Below, piece by piece: positions 26,646-37,893 of a stretch of 64,000 nt of DNA. Under the pieces are notes generated by a model. The model saw nothing but the letters and a program-made list of their open reading frames with translations, was not told where the DNA came from and searched no databases. The translations under genes and the position numbers were made by a program. This DNA is from Ophthalmolycus amberensis. Lineage: Eukaryota > Chordata > Actinopteri > Perciformes > Zoarcidae. Within the stretch, counting starts at the first letter, position 1, and each line of letters begins with the position of its first letter. The stretch is from the NCBI GenBank assembly GCA_024529925.1, contig JAFEUB010001480.1, positions 92,501 to 156,500 of the forward strand, given 5' to 3'.

Positions 26646-26711
26646 CTATTGATATGAGGTATCGTAGAGCTCGGGGAACCCACAAACCGCCACTATTAAT
26701 TTGTCCTCCAT
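26646..26711 (-). pseudogene. N-terminal remnant of a Harbinger MADF/Myb-like accessory protein
   Basis: ATG at 26711 opens a 21-codon frame (MEDKLIVAVCGFPELYDTSYQ) that ends at a TAG at 26648. It resembles the start of MADF/Myb-like DNA-binding proteins that accompany PIF/Harbinger transposases, where 'LI.AV...P.LYD' begins the domain. Its place on the minus strand inside CG-rich inverted repeats fits the usual build of such elements. The rest of the domain, the DNA-binding helices and the transposase gene are absent. The remnant is too short to function. The identification rests on a short motif and on context. Confidence 0.6.
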
Positions 26712-27018
26712 TGTTGTTTGTGATTCAGCACCGGCAGGAGCTACGGCACTGATGACGGGAGCAGCAACTCAACGCTGATAGGCTATCGCGCCACAGCGTC
26801 ACGCGATTATTTCGCAGAAGTTGAAAAATTTCAACTTGCGCGTTGGCGATTTTGCGGCGTCCAACGCGTCCACCGCGTCCACCGCACTGCAATAACGCGT
26901 CCAACGCGCCGCGCCATCGCAAAATCGCGGCGCGCCAGTCTCATCGCGTCTGTGCATAGACTTTGTATGTAATCTCGACGCGCGTCAAAAAATCAACGCG
27001 ACCGGTGTGAACGCCCCA

Positions 27019-28439
27019 TAACGCTAACGCTAACTGAACATTTCCTACTGCTGCTTCATTTTAAAGGGCTTTTATTGTGAAGCAACCACAGGAAAGAAGA
27101 TGTGCTTCCTGCGTCCTCTCATCCACAACACGGCTACGAAACATAACACGTCTTTGTTCCAGAAGTAGCTGCTCGAGGTGAGTCTGGACAGCAGGATTTA
27201 ACTGCACTTGCCGTGCTCTCCGTCTACAGCAAAAGCTAAGATGGCTGTCGGTGAATATCGTTATGAGCTCCTGCATGACAGGAAGTCATCAACGAGAGTC
27301 AGTTGAAGGGGTCCGGTCGAAGCATGTTTTTCCACTCCGGCATGCAAAACAGATTCATCTGAGGAACAAAAGAGCTGCTTCCATTTATAGGTCTTTTTTT
27401 GTGTCTTTGAGCTACCTGCTGTCTAATTGTAACCTCTGGAAATATCAGCAATTACCGAGACAGGCGTCACGATGAAAGTCGGGCTCCGGAAGCTGCAATC
27501 AAGCGGCCCCGTGACAGCTGCAGGTACCGGTGTGGGCGTGGCCGGTGACTGAGTTTTTAAAAGGGCACTTTGTATGAATGCCACATCTATCTCCCTCCCG
27601 TTGCTTTCCTTTCATGAGTGTGTCATTACTGAACCATAGTGTCACACCTACAGCTTAGTTCTGTACCTGGCTGCAGCTGTAAAAGTCAGACTAGCTCCGT
27701 ATTGGACAGAATGTAATTTACAAAGTGGTCTGAATGATATAATCATCCCGGGCTATTACCCAGGATTGAGCCGCTCTCTTTGAACTCCTCATCATCATTT
27801 TCTCGGCATTAACGTGTCTTTAAGGCGCCTCCCGCTGATGCCCCCCCCCATCTATCATGGCACGCTTACGTAACATCCCCACCTCCCGTATGCATGGATG
27901 CAGCTACTGGAGGATGGGTGTCGGGGGGGGGGGGGGGGGGGCTGACGCCGAGGGACATTTTCACGAGTGTCAGGACTCACTTTGAAGATTACGAGGGTGA
28001 AATATCATCATCATCATCACGGAGCAGTGCACATGGGAGGCTGGAGCTACCGCAGTGCGACTCGGCGGGACGAACTCGAGGCCATCAGCTGAACATCCAG
28101 CTCACGCAGAGACGCACGCGCATCGGTGTTTGTTCATGTCTGAATATTAACGAGTTCTGTCAGGCTTGAATTTAAAAATCTAAGCCACGCTGTCATCATG
28201 AAGTATCCTCCGAATGCAACAAAGCAGCTTCTGATACCCACTAGAGATGTCATGACAGGAGACATCAAGACTATTGGAAGAGTAAATATCAGTTTCACAA
28301 ACAGGTCATAATTCCGTCTGTAGCATGTATTTATGTTGCCGTTAAAACATCTCATTCAAAACAACTGGATTTATTCAAGTTTCTCACCATTTGACATGAT
28401 TACATTTGAACACATCGTAGTAACGTTATAATTTACCGT
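27019..28439. other. Non-coding stretch
   Basis: No gene recognised. It holds a G19 run at 27923-27941 and a short (ATC)n near 28003-28018. The ORF at 27894-28169 begins in the G-run and is not credible. Confidence 0.45.
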
Positions 28440-28690
28440 CGCCCAACACTCATTTTACTGAATGGAGCTTGAACGCATTACTTTTGGGGACAGTAGTAAA
28501 ACAAACCGTCTGGATCCTTGGAGACCAACAATCGGTAATCGGTAACGGCGACATAGAAGCGTGATCGGGGATCTCTAAAAATTTGCTCACTTTTTTCTTT
28601 TGTGCTGATCTGATCCGATCCGTCGCCCAAATCCGTGATACGATCCGAACCGTGAGTTTTGTGATCCATTGCAGATTTAAGCTTTCAAAC
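28440..28690 (+). mobile_element. hAT-like fragment
   Basis: 'cttttttcttttgtgctgatctgatc' ... 'gatacgatccgaaccgtgagttttgtgatccattgca' matches 43445-43520 block by block. There it ends in GTTGCACCCCTAG, a typical hAT terminus. Here the terminal bases are degraded. Confidence 0.5.
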
Positions 28691-30009
28691 CATCAAAGTT
28701 AAGTTAACAGAATACCTGCATGAACTACCGAGACGCGTCCACATAAACACACACCTATGTGAGGTCGTCTCCGTATGGGGCCGACTCGGCCGACCTCTCG
28801 GCTCACGGGGTCGTCATCCATCACAGTCCATCATGCCCGAGGTGAGTGTTTGTGATCAGGCGGCCCACAGAGCCGCCGAGACGGCCAACCGGTGAGAGCT
28901 TCAGCGGTGAGGTCAGGGGTCGGGGGTCACGCCTGTTCCCACAGTAGCAGAGGGGGGGGGGGGCCTGTGTCTGTTCACCGTCACCTCATCGACACACTCA
29001 TGGAGTCTGACCCACACGTACTATTGAGACAAGAGTGAAACTTGTTTCCAATGAAGTTAATGGGAGAAAGTCTCGTAAACTTTCTAAGCAGATTAATTCC
29101 GATCTGAGACTCGCTGCAGGTTCAGCTGAGCCCACGAGGATTACTGAAGTCATCCGCGCAGATTGTTATTTTTAGTTTGAGGACGACACTGTTTCAACCT
29201 CTGACACCATTCGATCTAATAAGTCACAGTAATGACTGAATGGATAATTAGTCCTCCAATTGACTGTTTTAAATGACCAGAACTCTGTTAGAGAGTACAC
29301 CACAGAATAATGCGTCACTGGAAGCTTCAAACCCTTCACGCTGCCTCCTGGTCCGCCTCCAACTCTGGACGAGCGGCTGGGACTCGTGATGTGAGCGTGA
29401 TAGAGTTTGACACGTTGAGTCGGGATGCCAGTCAATGTTTTAAATACTCCGGAGGAGAGAGCAGCGGCAGTCGCACCGTCTCCTGGGAGAGTCTGAGCTG
29501 TAGAAAGTGTCAGGGCCAATGTGGAAGGGAAGCACTCTAAAAGACAGCACAAGTGCCTCCTCTTCCTCCTCTTCCTCATCATCACGTCTTAGCAAAAGCC
29601 TCGATCTAACTATGGAAGCAAGGAATCTTTGTATTTCCTGAGAAACGTACATTTCTGTATTGCTGGAGACCCAAGGAGTGGCTGAAAACAAACTCATACA
29701 GTACTATTGCTTATTCCCATTTCCCATAAGTTCAAAATTCACTGAGGCGGCGCAAATGGACGAAATGACATGTCCGAAAGATTTCAACTTGAACGAAACA
29801 AATTGCGCCGTATTAATCTGCTTCTTATGCGTACAAAGACGAGAGGGAAAAGGAAAGAAACTAGAAGGGAAGGAAGGAACCAGAGTTTCTGGTGAGTTCT
29901 AAACACGGTCAGCGTCTGTGTTTTAGCAGGAAAAATGTTCGTATTTTGCACATTTCCGCAAACCACAGATCGCTGAATGTGGACGTTTGTACATGCAAAT
30001 AACGCAGTA
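28691..30009. other. Non-coding stretch
   Basis: No gene is supported. A G12 run lies at 28952-28963. The overlapping frames at 29172-29697 on both strands have no recognisable domain. Confidence 0.45.
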
Positions 30010-30011
30010 CA

Positions 30012-30235
30012 CGGGCGGCCGTGGCTCAATGGGTGGAGAGGGTCGTCCGGTCGGCAGTTCGATCCTTGGCTGCTACACGTCTTGTGCCGAAGTGTCCCTG
30101 AGCAAAACGCTGAACCCCTAACTGCTCCACAGGCGCTTCTCAGCAGCACACTGCTGCCAATAAGCTAGCGATGGGTTAAATGCAGAAGTTACATTTCATG
30201 CATATGACGACTCCAATAAAATTTCGTGAGACTGT
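30012..30235 (+). mobile_element. tRNA-derived SINE
   Basis: A head resembling a tRNA gene has an A-box-like TGGCTCAATGGG at 30022-30033 and a B box GTTCGATCC at 30057-30065, the normal spacing for an internal RNA polymerase III promoter. The body 'cgaagtgtccctgagcaaaacgctgaacccc' is one I recall from widespread fish SINEs. No cloverleaf with intact acceptor stem is present, so it is not a tRNA gene. It depends on a LINE for movement. Two antisense relatives lie at 23010-23105 and 33005-33255. Confidence 0.85.
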
Positions 30236-30289
30236 TGTTGAAAGTTACGTGCTATGATAACGAGTATTACAAGAGACAAAGTCCACAAA

Positions 30290-30510
30290 AGGAATGTTGG
30301 TGGACGGGTCAAACAAACACGGGACTTTCACCCAGGAGACCACGGCTCATGTTCTGTGTGAAACCAACAGAAAACGTAGACTTTCTTGTTACATGACCTC
30401 GTTACCATGTTACGTAACTTTACGTAAGAAAGTCCGCTAAGGGCGGTTGTTGTTTATCGACTGTAGTTGCGTAGTTATGTTTTTAATTTAACACAAAAAT
30501 GCCAAAACCT
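30290..30510 (-). repeat. Dispersed TE copy 3 (same family as 4820-5960)
   Basis: Read on the minus strand, it contains 'cctgggtgaaagtcccgtgtttgtttgacc' and 'ggtttcacacagaacatgag', which align with 5836-5905 and 33570-33630. No pentamer array is present. Confidence 0.6.
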
Positions 30511-31637
30511 AAGCAATTGTTTACCAACGTTAACCATGACATTGTAGGTTTCCGTATACGTGATTGTGGCTGATATAAGACATATTTATAAAACTTTTTG
30601 GGGGTTCAGAAACATTCTGCGTGTCCCGTGGTTTGCAGAAACGTACAACAGCAAAAAATTTATTGTGAAAATAATTCTGTTTTAAACTTTCTAATGGCGA
30701 GGGCTGTAATATATATCTGTTTATTTTGTATGGATAGTAAACCTGAGGAAGAGGTGAGTCTTCTTTAGAAAGACAAATAAAAGAAACGTTCATTTAGAGA
30801 CTGCATTGACTTTCAGAAGCTAATTAAGATTCTACTTTCAGAGGAGACGTCAGGACTTCAGCTCTCTATAGTCTCTAAAGTGCTCCACAATCCTCACTTT
30901 CCAATATACGCTGGAGAAAACCTTTGAAACAGATAAAATGTGCAATCACAGCACCAGAAGTCATTGTTCGTGAATTGTTTTTCTGAATTAAATGCTCATC
31001 TTCCGTAACGACTTCACACGTCTCTATTGTATTACAGTAAAGTGGGTGACCATGAAATCCTATTTCAAATAATCAGGCTCTCTGTGTTGCCTCAATTTCC
31101 TTGTTTGCCCAAAATTAGGTTTTTGAACATCTGTTTCTACGTACGTGCCGGGCTGTGGCCAATCAGAAGCAGGGAAGTTGTGACAAAAAACAAAACTGGG
31201 AAATCGGTGACAAAGGAACAATGGTAATGTTTAAAAAAAGACATGGGCAGAGAAGAACACTGGCTACAGGGATGTCGAGCGCCTCAGCCACGAGCTAGAC
31301 ACTATTTCAATGGAGACGGCCAGGAAGGGCACTGCTAACAACACACAGGAGACGTTTTCTTTTGCTCAGTACTTCTTTAAGGTGCATATATACGTATTTA
31401 AATATATATACACATCTCTTCGTCCTGACCGTCGTGCTGCTGCTTTCACCCTGGTTACAAAACTGGAGGTGCAGCTGAGGGAAGAGAGGATCTATCATTC
31501 CCATCAGTTGAGAGAACTCCAGGAGTGTTATTACTTTGAGCCAAGCCATTAAGCTTTTACCCCCAGAGCGATCGATGGCAGATGCTGGAGGGGTTGTTTA
31601 TCTTTTGTCTTCTTATCAGAGCGGTAAAGGAGAGCGA

Positions 31638-31705
31638 GAGGTGGGGAGGGAGGGAGAGAGAGAGGTGGGGGGGAGGGAGGGAGAGAGGGGTGAGGAAGGC
31701 GAGAA
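31638..31705 (+). repeat. Polypurine GGGA-rich tract with G-quadruplex potential
   Basis: An almost pure purine stretch. Its part GTGGGGGGGAGGGAGGG contains four runs of at least three G separated by single bases, meeting the usual G-quadruplex pattern. The mirror-like purine strand could also form triplex DNA. Confidence 0.8.
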
Positions 31706-31968
31706 CACCTTGTTCCAGCGGAGGCAACAACTTTGACTTAAAATTCAGCGCACAGTCCAGCACGCCGAGCTTTTGATTTGACAGAATTCATGTGAGGAGC
31801 TTTGACACTTTTGATATTGGAGATCAGTGATGAGACAAGGTCATGTGAAAGGCTCACAGCCTGCAGGCGGAAGAATGACTCCGTATGATGATCAGGGGAA
31901 CTGAAAGTACTGCTTCTCATTTGGACACGGTGTGCTTAACACTCACAGTACACCTGTATGTTTCTTTT

Positions 31969-32021
31969 GGGGGGGGGGGGGGGGGGGGGGTAATATTTGA
32001 TCTGACGCCCCCCCCCCCCCC
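31969..32021. repeat. G22 and C14 tracts 17 bases apart
   Basis: A run of 22 G (31969-31990) is followed after 17 bases by 14 C (32008-32021). The two can pair as a GC hairpin. Confidence 0.9.
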
Positions 32022-32350
32022 GATTAATGCAGCTCTCTGCTGCGTTTGGCTGTGAATCATAACAGCTTTCTGAATGACTGCAAAGTGGGCACACACACAC
32101 ACCTATACAGGTTTTTGTGTACTAAAGGGGCTTTTGCATCATTAGAGGGACACTCCTTTCCACTTGCTTCACAAAGATGTGTTGCATATCAAAAAAATCT
32201 ATTTTGAGTCATACAACACAAATCGCACTTCAAATCTTGAATACACAAAACACAACAACCTGACACCATGCATCATTAAGCGGACAGTGGTAATTAGAAG
32301 CATAAACCAATGACACAAATGGAAATTGTCAGGACTAATAAGATGAGTAG

Positions 32351-32351
<1 letters not shown>

Positions 32352-32385
<34 letters not shown>
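32352..32385. repeat. (CA)17 microsatellite
   Basis: About 34 bases of perfect CA dinucleotide. Confidence 0.95.
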
Positions 32386-32387
<2 letters not shown>

Positions 32388-33004
32388 AGAGAATGCTTTT
32401 CCAAAAACCCAGAGAAGTGTGAGAAATCCTGATGAAAGCCGCGCGAGTCGTCACTAACAGGAAGACGGACCAAGCATGAAGCAGAACGACGAAAAGCAGC
32501 TGTCTGCGGATGTCCCCCCCCCCCTCACCTCCCTTTTCTGTCTCCCCCCTATCTCTGTCTGTCTCTCGTCTCCGTCTCGTAAACACATTTAAGACGTATG
32601 CAAACTTTCCTTTCCATCGACACTCGCTTCAAAAGCCCCCTTATTAAAATGTGTTAATTCCTCCTCATAAATAAAGTAAAAACTGGAACTATGGTGAATT
32701 AATCTTCATGATTATGAGATGTGTTTTTCCATCCTGCCTTTATTTTCTCAATCTGTTGACCTCAATTAACACTCTCACACTTTCTCTCTGCGTCCCTCGC
32801 CTCATTTAATTCAGCGCTGTAACTTCATCATGATGACCCAGATGATTCGGCATACAGGTGTCAGCAAAGATGACTTGCAAACCAGATAAGCCCGAATTAT
32901 GTGTTCATGTGTCTGGAGATGGTTTTTGTTTTTCTGACACAGCAAAGTCTCATCTCACAGGTTTAGATCCGGACGGTAAATAGATGTTTATATGCGTTTA
33001 TATA

Positions 33005-33255
33005 GCGCCGATCACATCCACACATTCATACACTGACATGATAGACATGCTGATTCACACACCGACGACGCAGTCTATGGGGTTCAGTATCTTGGCCGAG
33101 GACACTTCATCATGTTCTATTAAACACTTTTTGAAGACATTAACTGTCATAGCACAAAGTTAACCCAAATGATTGTGTGACAGGAGGAGCCGGGGATCGA
33201 ACCGTCGATTTTCCGATCAGTGGACGACATGCTCGACCTCCCGACACAGTCACCC
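33005..33255 (-). mobile_element. tRNA-derived SINE, antisense
   Basis: Reverse complement order: a B box read as GGTTCGATCC at 33194-33203, then 'ttcagtatcttggccgaggacactt', and a 3' end with 'tatatagcgcc' near 33000. It belongs to the same family as 30012-30235 but is more diverged. Confidence 0.75.
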
Positions 33256-33369
33256 CGATGGTGTCTTCCTACCTTTTATTCAATTATTAAGAAGCATAAC
33301 TGGGTTCTTGAATGCAACCTATTCGGCAGAATAATTTTTTAGTTTTTTTTGTTTGTTAAATACGTTGAA

Positions 33370-33730
33370 TCCCGATGTTTCAGCCTCGTATCACCGTTGT
33401 GAAAACGATTGGCTAGATTCAGAAAAATAAACTACTTGGTTAAGTTTACAAAAATCACGTTTCACGTTTTATGTTAAAATGATAACCTAACAACTTAACA
33501 CAACAACAAAACCAGCATAAATGAATAACAACCGCCCTCTTATGTGACAAGCGTAAAGTAAACGTTGACTTTTGGTTTCACACGAGACACGAACAGCGGT
33601 CACCTGGTTGAAAGTCCTGAGTTTCTTTGACCCGTCCTCCTCTGCTCCCACCCGCCTTAAAAGGACTTTGTCACTGTTATACTCCTTAATATACCACATA
33701 ACTTTCACTAACAGTCGATATACTAGAAAC
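33370..33730 (+). repeat. Dispersed TE copy 2 (same family as 4820-5960)
   Basis: It has 'aaactacttggttaag', 'atgttaaaatgataacctaacaac', 'gttgacttttggtttcac', 'gaaagtcctgagtttctttgacc' and 'taatataccacataact' in the same order as copy 1. It has only a ~50-base AAC-rich link where copy 1 has the pentamer array. Confidence 0.7.
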
Positions 33731-34129
33731 GCACAATGCCTACATTGTGAAGGTGAGGTAGGACCAGTGTCCTTCCACGGGAGCACTAATGTTCACAAGT
33801 GTATAATGGTGCTTGTACAATGGTCCCTTAGCACGGGAAAATAAGACTGCATTTAAAATATCATGCATTTTCAAATTAAAGTTGGTTTTAAATGCTTCCC
33901 CAGTGAAAGGTAACTGGACTACCGCCAAATGAACCACCATGTATAAAACGTAAGACTAAGGATATAAATAAGAGTGGGAATTATTCTATAGGCCATTTTA
34001 AATATGTATGCTTTTGTATAGAGCGCATAGAAAAAAGATACTGATCAATAAAAAATAAATTAAAATATACAGCCCTCTCATTCCTTTTAATGGAGACAGT
34101 CCAGCGGCACTGCAGCGTGTTAAGAGTTC

Positions 34130-34242
34130 ACACCAAATTGTTAAAAAGTACCAACAGAAGAACCATTAAAGTCAGAGTTTATCGGTACAATAATTTAGCA
34201 CCGGGGCCCGTTTAATGCCGGGTTTTGGTACACAACCCCTGT
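34130..34242 (-). mobile_element. hAT-like terminal fragment
   Basis: The right end 'ggtacacaacccctg' reads CAGGGGTTGTGTACC on the minus strand, a hAT-style terminus. Inside it are 'gcaccgg' motifs like those of the MITE at 22243. The other end was not found. Confidence 0.45.
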
Positions 34243-34430
34243 GCATATATCACATTTAGTTTACAAATACTTGTTTTGTGTTAAAATCGCTTCATTGTGC
34301 ACCACAGAGCACATAATGGTGGCCACACACTCACCCGGCACATCTTCACCACCACAGAAACAGATATTTTTCAAATATTTTCCTCTATGTACAACACACA
34401 CTGGATCGCAAAATTGACAAACACTCTCCA

Positions 34431-34570
34431 AGGCAAGGCAAGGCAAGGCAAGTTTATTTGTATAGCACATTTCAACAACAAGGTAATTCAAAGTGCTTCA
34501 CATGAAACCATTAAAAGCATAAAGGCAAAAGTAAAGGAGATTTAAAACATACAATAAAAACAGTCATTAA
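34431..34570 (-). mobile_element. L2 LINE 3'-end fragment
   Basis: The AGGCA pentamers followed by 'agtttatttgtatagcac' and 'caaagtgcttcacat' match the L2 3' end at 10476-10620. It is a severely 5'-truncated insertion, or a SINE using the L2 tail. Similarity ends near 34570. Confidence 0.85.
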
Positions 34571-34713
34571 AACACAAAATAGCGTGGGACTCCAACCCGG
34601 CCTCGGGACTCTAACCCGGCCTCTCTGAGGTCTTAATCGATGTCTCCCTGAGACATTACGCTGTACGCAATCAACCATACACTGCCGCAATTCTGCAACT
34701 ACTATTCTCCAGG

Positions 34714-34727
34714 CCACTAGGTGGCGA
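34714..34727 (+). promoter_or_regulatory. CTCF-like motif outside the TIR family
   Basis: CCACTAGGTGGCGA fits the CTCF core consensus (CCASYAGRKGGCRS) at 13 of 14 positions. It lies about 140 bases beyond the L2 fragment. No binding evidence. Confidence 0.35.
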
Positions 34728-35997
34728 TAAAGGGTACGTCAACGATACCTCAAATCAGAGGTCGCATTAACCGAATATTTTCCGTCGGAATACAGAAAAA
34801 TATCATTAATTTGCTTTGTGTGTGTTGACATGCACGGTTGGTGTTGTGTCTCTGTTCATGTTTTCTCGTCATTCCCTTATAAACAATGTTGATTGGTATA
34901 TTAATAATTGTTAAAAACACACTCATTCATGTACAGTACCGCGAGCGTTGCCGCCTTGTATGCTCCAGTCTCTCGGGCTGATTGGTAGCTCGGTCTGATC
35001 CACTTTGTTTGTTTCACATTTACAGAGCCGTGTATGAAGACTTGTATTTTTTTACTGCGCACACAGCACGGACAGTTAGCGGACCGTGAAGAGATATACG
35101 CTGAATTTGACAATAAGCTAATTGGATTAGAATCACAGAGTCCACCTTTAAATACACCTTTAGCCGGTCTTATTATAATTAAAAAATAAATGAAAATGAC
35201 GAGAAAGTCTAACGCAACCACTGCCTCAAATACCAGAGAAGAAGAGTCTGAGCATGCTCAGTGAGCTTATTTTCCTTTAATGGTGTGAACAAATAGTAAA
35301 CAATAGTAAAGCAGTTGGTAGATATTTCTTTGTTTATACATACTTGATATCTGGTGCCACGGCCAAAACCAAATTGGACTGTATGTAGCTGCTCAGTGTT
35401 TAAGTGAGGAAAGCCCAAGAGAGCATTGGGAGACCACAGCCATCGTTAATGTTATCAGTAACACCTGTGCATTTCCTTCTATGACGAGTCAAAACGTCTG
35501 CTGTGAAAAAGGCCGAGCACACAGTGGATTATGGGACGCTACCGGCTGCCTTTCTTCTCCTCTGACAGCCCCATTGTTATGTGTTCCCTCTCTAAAGCCC
35601 CTGAATTCCGACACAGCCCGTTTCTGTGTTATTTTTGTTGGACTCGGTCATGCCGTACCTGCCCAGTGGGCATTCTCAGAAGCTCCCTGCCTCCTTTAAA
35701 TCACCTGACTGCTCCTGCGATCAGCCACCTGCCTGCACAGCTGCTGCTCGTTTGCTCGTTAGCGCCCCAGGATATATAGCGGGCAGTTAGCTTTGTGGCT
35801 CGCCAGATTGTTTACGTCGCCTCGCTGCTGGGTTTGAGCCGGTCTTACTTCACGGTTGCCTGTTGCCTGTTTTCTGCCTGTTGCCAATGTTTGTTCTGAT
35901 ATCTGTGTCCCGACAAGTTATTTTACAGGTTCAACATTTTGATGCCCAGCATTTCACCCTGCGAGTCTGCTTTTTTTGGGGTCTAGGCTTAGGAACA

Positions 35998-36063
<66 letters not shown>

Positions 36064-36868
36064 CTAATACACACTTTGAGGCTTATCGAGGCTCTCTTGA
36101 GACTCGTAAAATCCCAGCATTGGAGCAAAACCTTGTAAAGGGGCTCCAGTCTGATCTTTTTGCTGTGTGACTGGCAAAGGGAACATAAATAAAGCACACA
36201 AAGAAAATACAGACCACTTTGGGGAATGTTAATTTGATGAGGAAACGCAGTAACCATAAGCCATAATTGTTGCTGCCATCAAGTACACGATAAAACCAAA
36301 TAACGGACAGGGTGTAGAGGCTTTTTTTGGACGTTCACACCAAATACTTATTACAATAATTAGATGTAGATGACTGTACATTGCATATACAGATGTATCC
36401 TAACCTGTATTCAAAAGCGCATACTAGCAGTATGTACTGATTTGGCCAAAATGTAGCATGTAGTATGCAGGACGCAAAAAAAACAATCTACAGTATGCCC
36501 CAAATACTAGGATGTTGTACTGATTGAGAAAAAATCTCCAGCATACATCGGACCAGTCTACCTCGCCTACTACATCCCACAATGCAATGCACTGGAACAG
36601 CAAAAGTCTACGGTGACAAAAACAGGACAAAAAACTGCAAGTTTGTTATATTTTTCGTGAGCTATTTCATCACTAAAGTCACTTCTGAGAGTTTTTGAGG
36701 CGAGAAATGAACCGTGTAGATTTTGATTATTGGCAGTTTTACGGAAATTGATGGCAAGTTGAAAAATTTGCTTCAATGTTTTCAGAGGTGAGAAGCTCCA
36801 CAACTGGCACATCAGCAAGCTAGCGCATGCTGCTAAAGCCTGGCCTAGCATGCTGCAAGAGCTTCATA
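34728..36868. other. Non-coding stretch, possible old LTR remnant
   Basis: No gene. 35570-35900 has a C-rich, Gypsy-LTR-like composition ('cctcctttaaatcacctgac', 'cgccagattgtttacg') but no clear TG/CA ends, so I give only a weak suggestion. (CA)31 lies at 35999-36060. Confidence 0.35.
35999..36060. repeat. (CA)31 microsatellite
   Basis: Sixty-two bases of perfect CA dinucleotide. Confidence 0.97.
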
Positions 36869-36873
36869 CTGCT

Positions 36874-37443
36874 TGTAACTGCACAGATCCAACAATAATG
36901 GCGACGCTTCGTACTGATGTCTTGATGAACTTTATTTTCCGTTCTCGCTCTTCCTCTCTCTCTTTCTCCACTCTGACACCACAGACACCGTGAAAACTAC
37001 AAACAAACATAAACATTTGTACGTAAATTGCGAGCTCTTGTGGAGTCTCTCAGGCAAATGTCCATTGACAAACTGACATTTGTTAGCACATATTAGCACT
37101 TTAATAATGACATAAACTACGACCGACAATCTCAAAAAATGCAACACATTTAAACGTAGAGGAAGGTCAACAACAATACACACAAATATATGTACAAATG
37201 AACACTTTACCGTGTGCACCTCTTGGATCACATGCAGAATCAGTTTACTCTGGTCGTTTACTCCTCTTAGCGTCTGCGCGAGCTAACGACTCACAATGCC
37301 ATGGTCATATGCCCACGCCCACTCTGGGTGTGGCCTGTTACTTAGCAACATACAGGACGAAATATGATACATTGAGGCACCACATACGGTACCATATAAA
37401 CTCAAAAGAATAAACAATTACACATGTCTCCTTGACAGTTACA
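36874..37443 (-). repeat. BEL/Pao 3' LTR (570 bp)
   Basis: It begins TGTAACTG and ends CAGTTACA, an 8-bp inverted terminus. On the element strand an AATAAA lies near its end (36931-36936 in reverse). The only difference from the other LTR is T at 36955 against G at 42081. The preceding internal bases (37444-37453) read TTGGTGGGAG on the element strand, a short polypurine tract for second-strand priming. Confidence 0.95.
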
Positions 37444-37598
37444 CTCCCACCAAGTTACTGTAATTTATGATGACCCTTATATGCAAATATTCAAATAAAA
37501 CCAGTAACTTTCAGAACCAAATGTTTGATACTGTAAACCAATTTCATGTCAACCTGATACTTTGACCTTTCCACACAGGTAGGCAAATACTATTTGTC

Positions 37599-37866
37599 CT
37601 ACTGAAATACATTTGAGTTGTCTTCCGCAAGCACGACTAATTTATGAATAGGACGTTCAAGAATGAGTCGTGAACCTTCTTTCCCTAGTTTTCTATTTCC
37701 TATCTGTAGTGTGACTTTTCTCACTTGACCATCATCATCCTTGCAAGCATCCAGTACTCTTCCAAGTCTCCACTCGTTGCGCGAAATCCCTTCCTCTTTG
37801 ACAATGACGATATCTCCAATCTTCACATTTCTTTTTGAAGAGTGCCAGCGTTGTCTGAAAGTGATG
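37599..37866 (-). pseudogene. BEL/Pao pol C-terminal (DUF5641-type) remnant
   Basis: The minus-strand frame reads 'FRQRWHSSKRNVKIGDIVIV' and continues to a stop at 37599-37601. It corresponds to the domain that follows the integrase in BEL/Pao polyproteins (the 'VGDIVLV...W..GRV' type region with 'R.VTLQ'). There is no ATG (the 75-residue reading starts at a GTG at 37826) and an in-frame TGA lies just upstream. It is the stump left after the integrase core was deleted, separated from the main frame by the stop at 37894 and about 30 bases. It probably is not translated. Confidence 0.85.
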
Positions 37867-37893
37867 TTTCAAGTCAAAGGATAATGAATCATT

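Larger units (their letters stand above)
25952..27018 (-). mobile_element. PIF/Harbinger-type non-autonomous transposon, 1067 bp
   Basis: Perfect 35-bp inverted repeats at 25956-25990 and 26980-27014 begin GCGTTCACACCGGTCGCG. The sequence TAAC lies directly outside both ends (25948-25951 and 27019-27022), consistent with the TWA-type (here TAA) 3-bp target duplication of Harbinger elements. CG-rich 'gcgtccaacgcgcc' motifs recur near both ends. A 58-bp tandem duplication starts at 26365 and 26423. The minus strand keeps the opening codons of an accessory-protein gene at 26711 but no transposase, so this is a deletion derivative. Confidence 0.8.
30511..33004. other. Non-coding stretch with low-complexity tracts
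   Basis: No gene. It contains a purine-rich G4-prone stretch (31638-31705), a G22/C14 pair (31969-32021) and (CA)n at 32352-32385. 32630-32900 is complex AT-rich sequence with TTAATTC, GAATTAATC and CAATTAAC motifs that could be a conserved enhancer; this is a guess. Frames at 31307-31552 on both strands overlap and are rejected. Confidence 0.45.

Noticed and set aside
29172..29697. Minus-strand ORFs of 137 and 85 codons
   Set aside because: Overlapping frames with low-complexity Glu/Arg runs from a (TCC)-like tract. No domain recognised.
30012..30085. tRNA gene
   Set aside because: A- and B-box-like motifs are present, but acceptor and anticodon stems are not intact and the sequence continues into a SINE body shared with other copies.
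31307..31552. Overlapping 80-codon ORFs on both strands
   Set aside because: Same interval on opposite strands, with AT-alternating sequence and no family resemblance.
35570..35900. Second solo LTR
   Set aside because: The composition is LTR-like, but I found no TG...CA ends, polyadenylation signal in place or target duplication.
36932..37231. 99-codon ORF repeated at 42058-42357
   Set aside because: It lies inside the two LTRs of the BEL element. Identity comes from LTR duplication.
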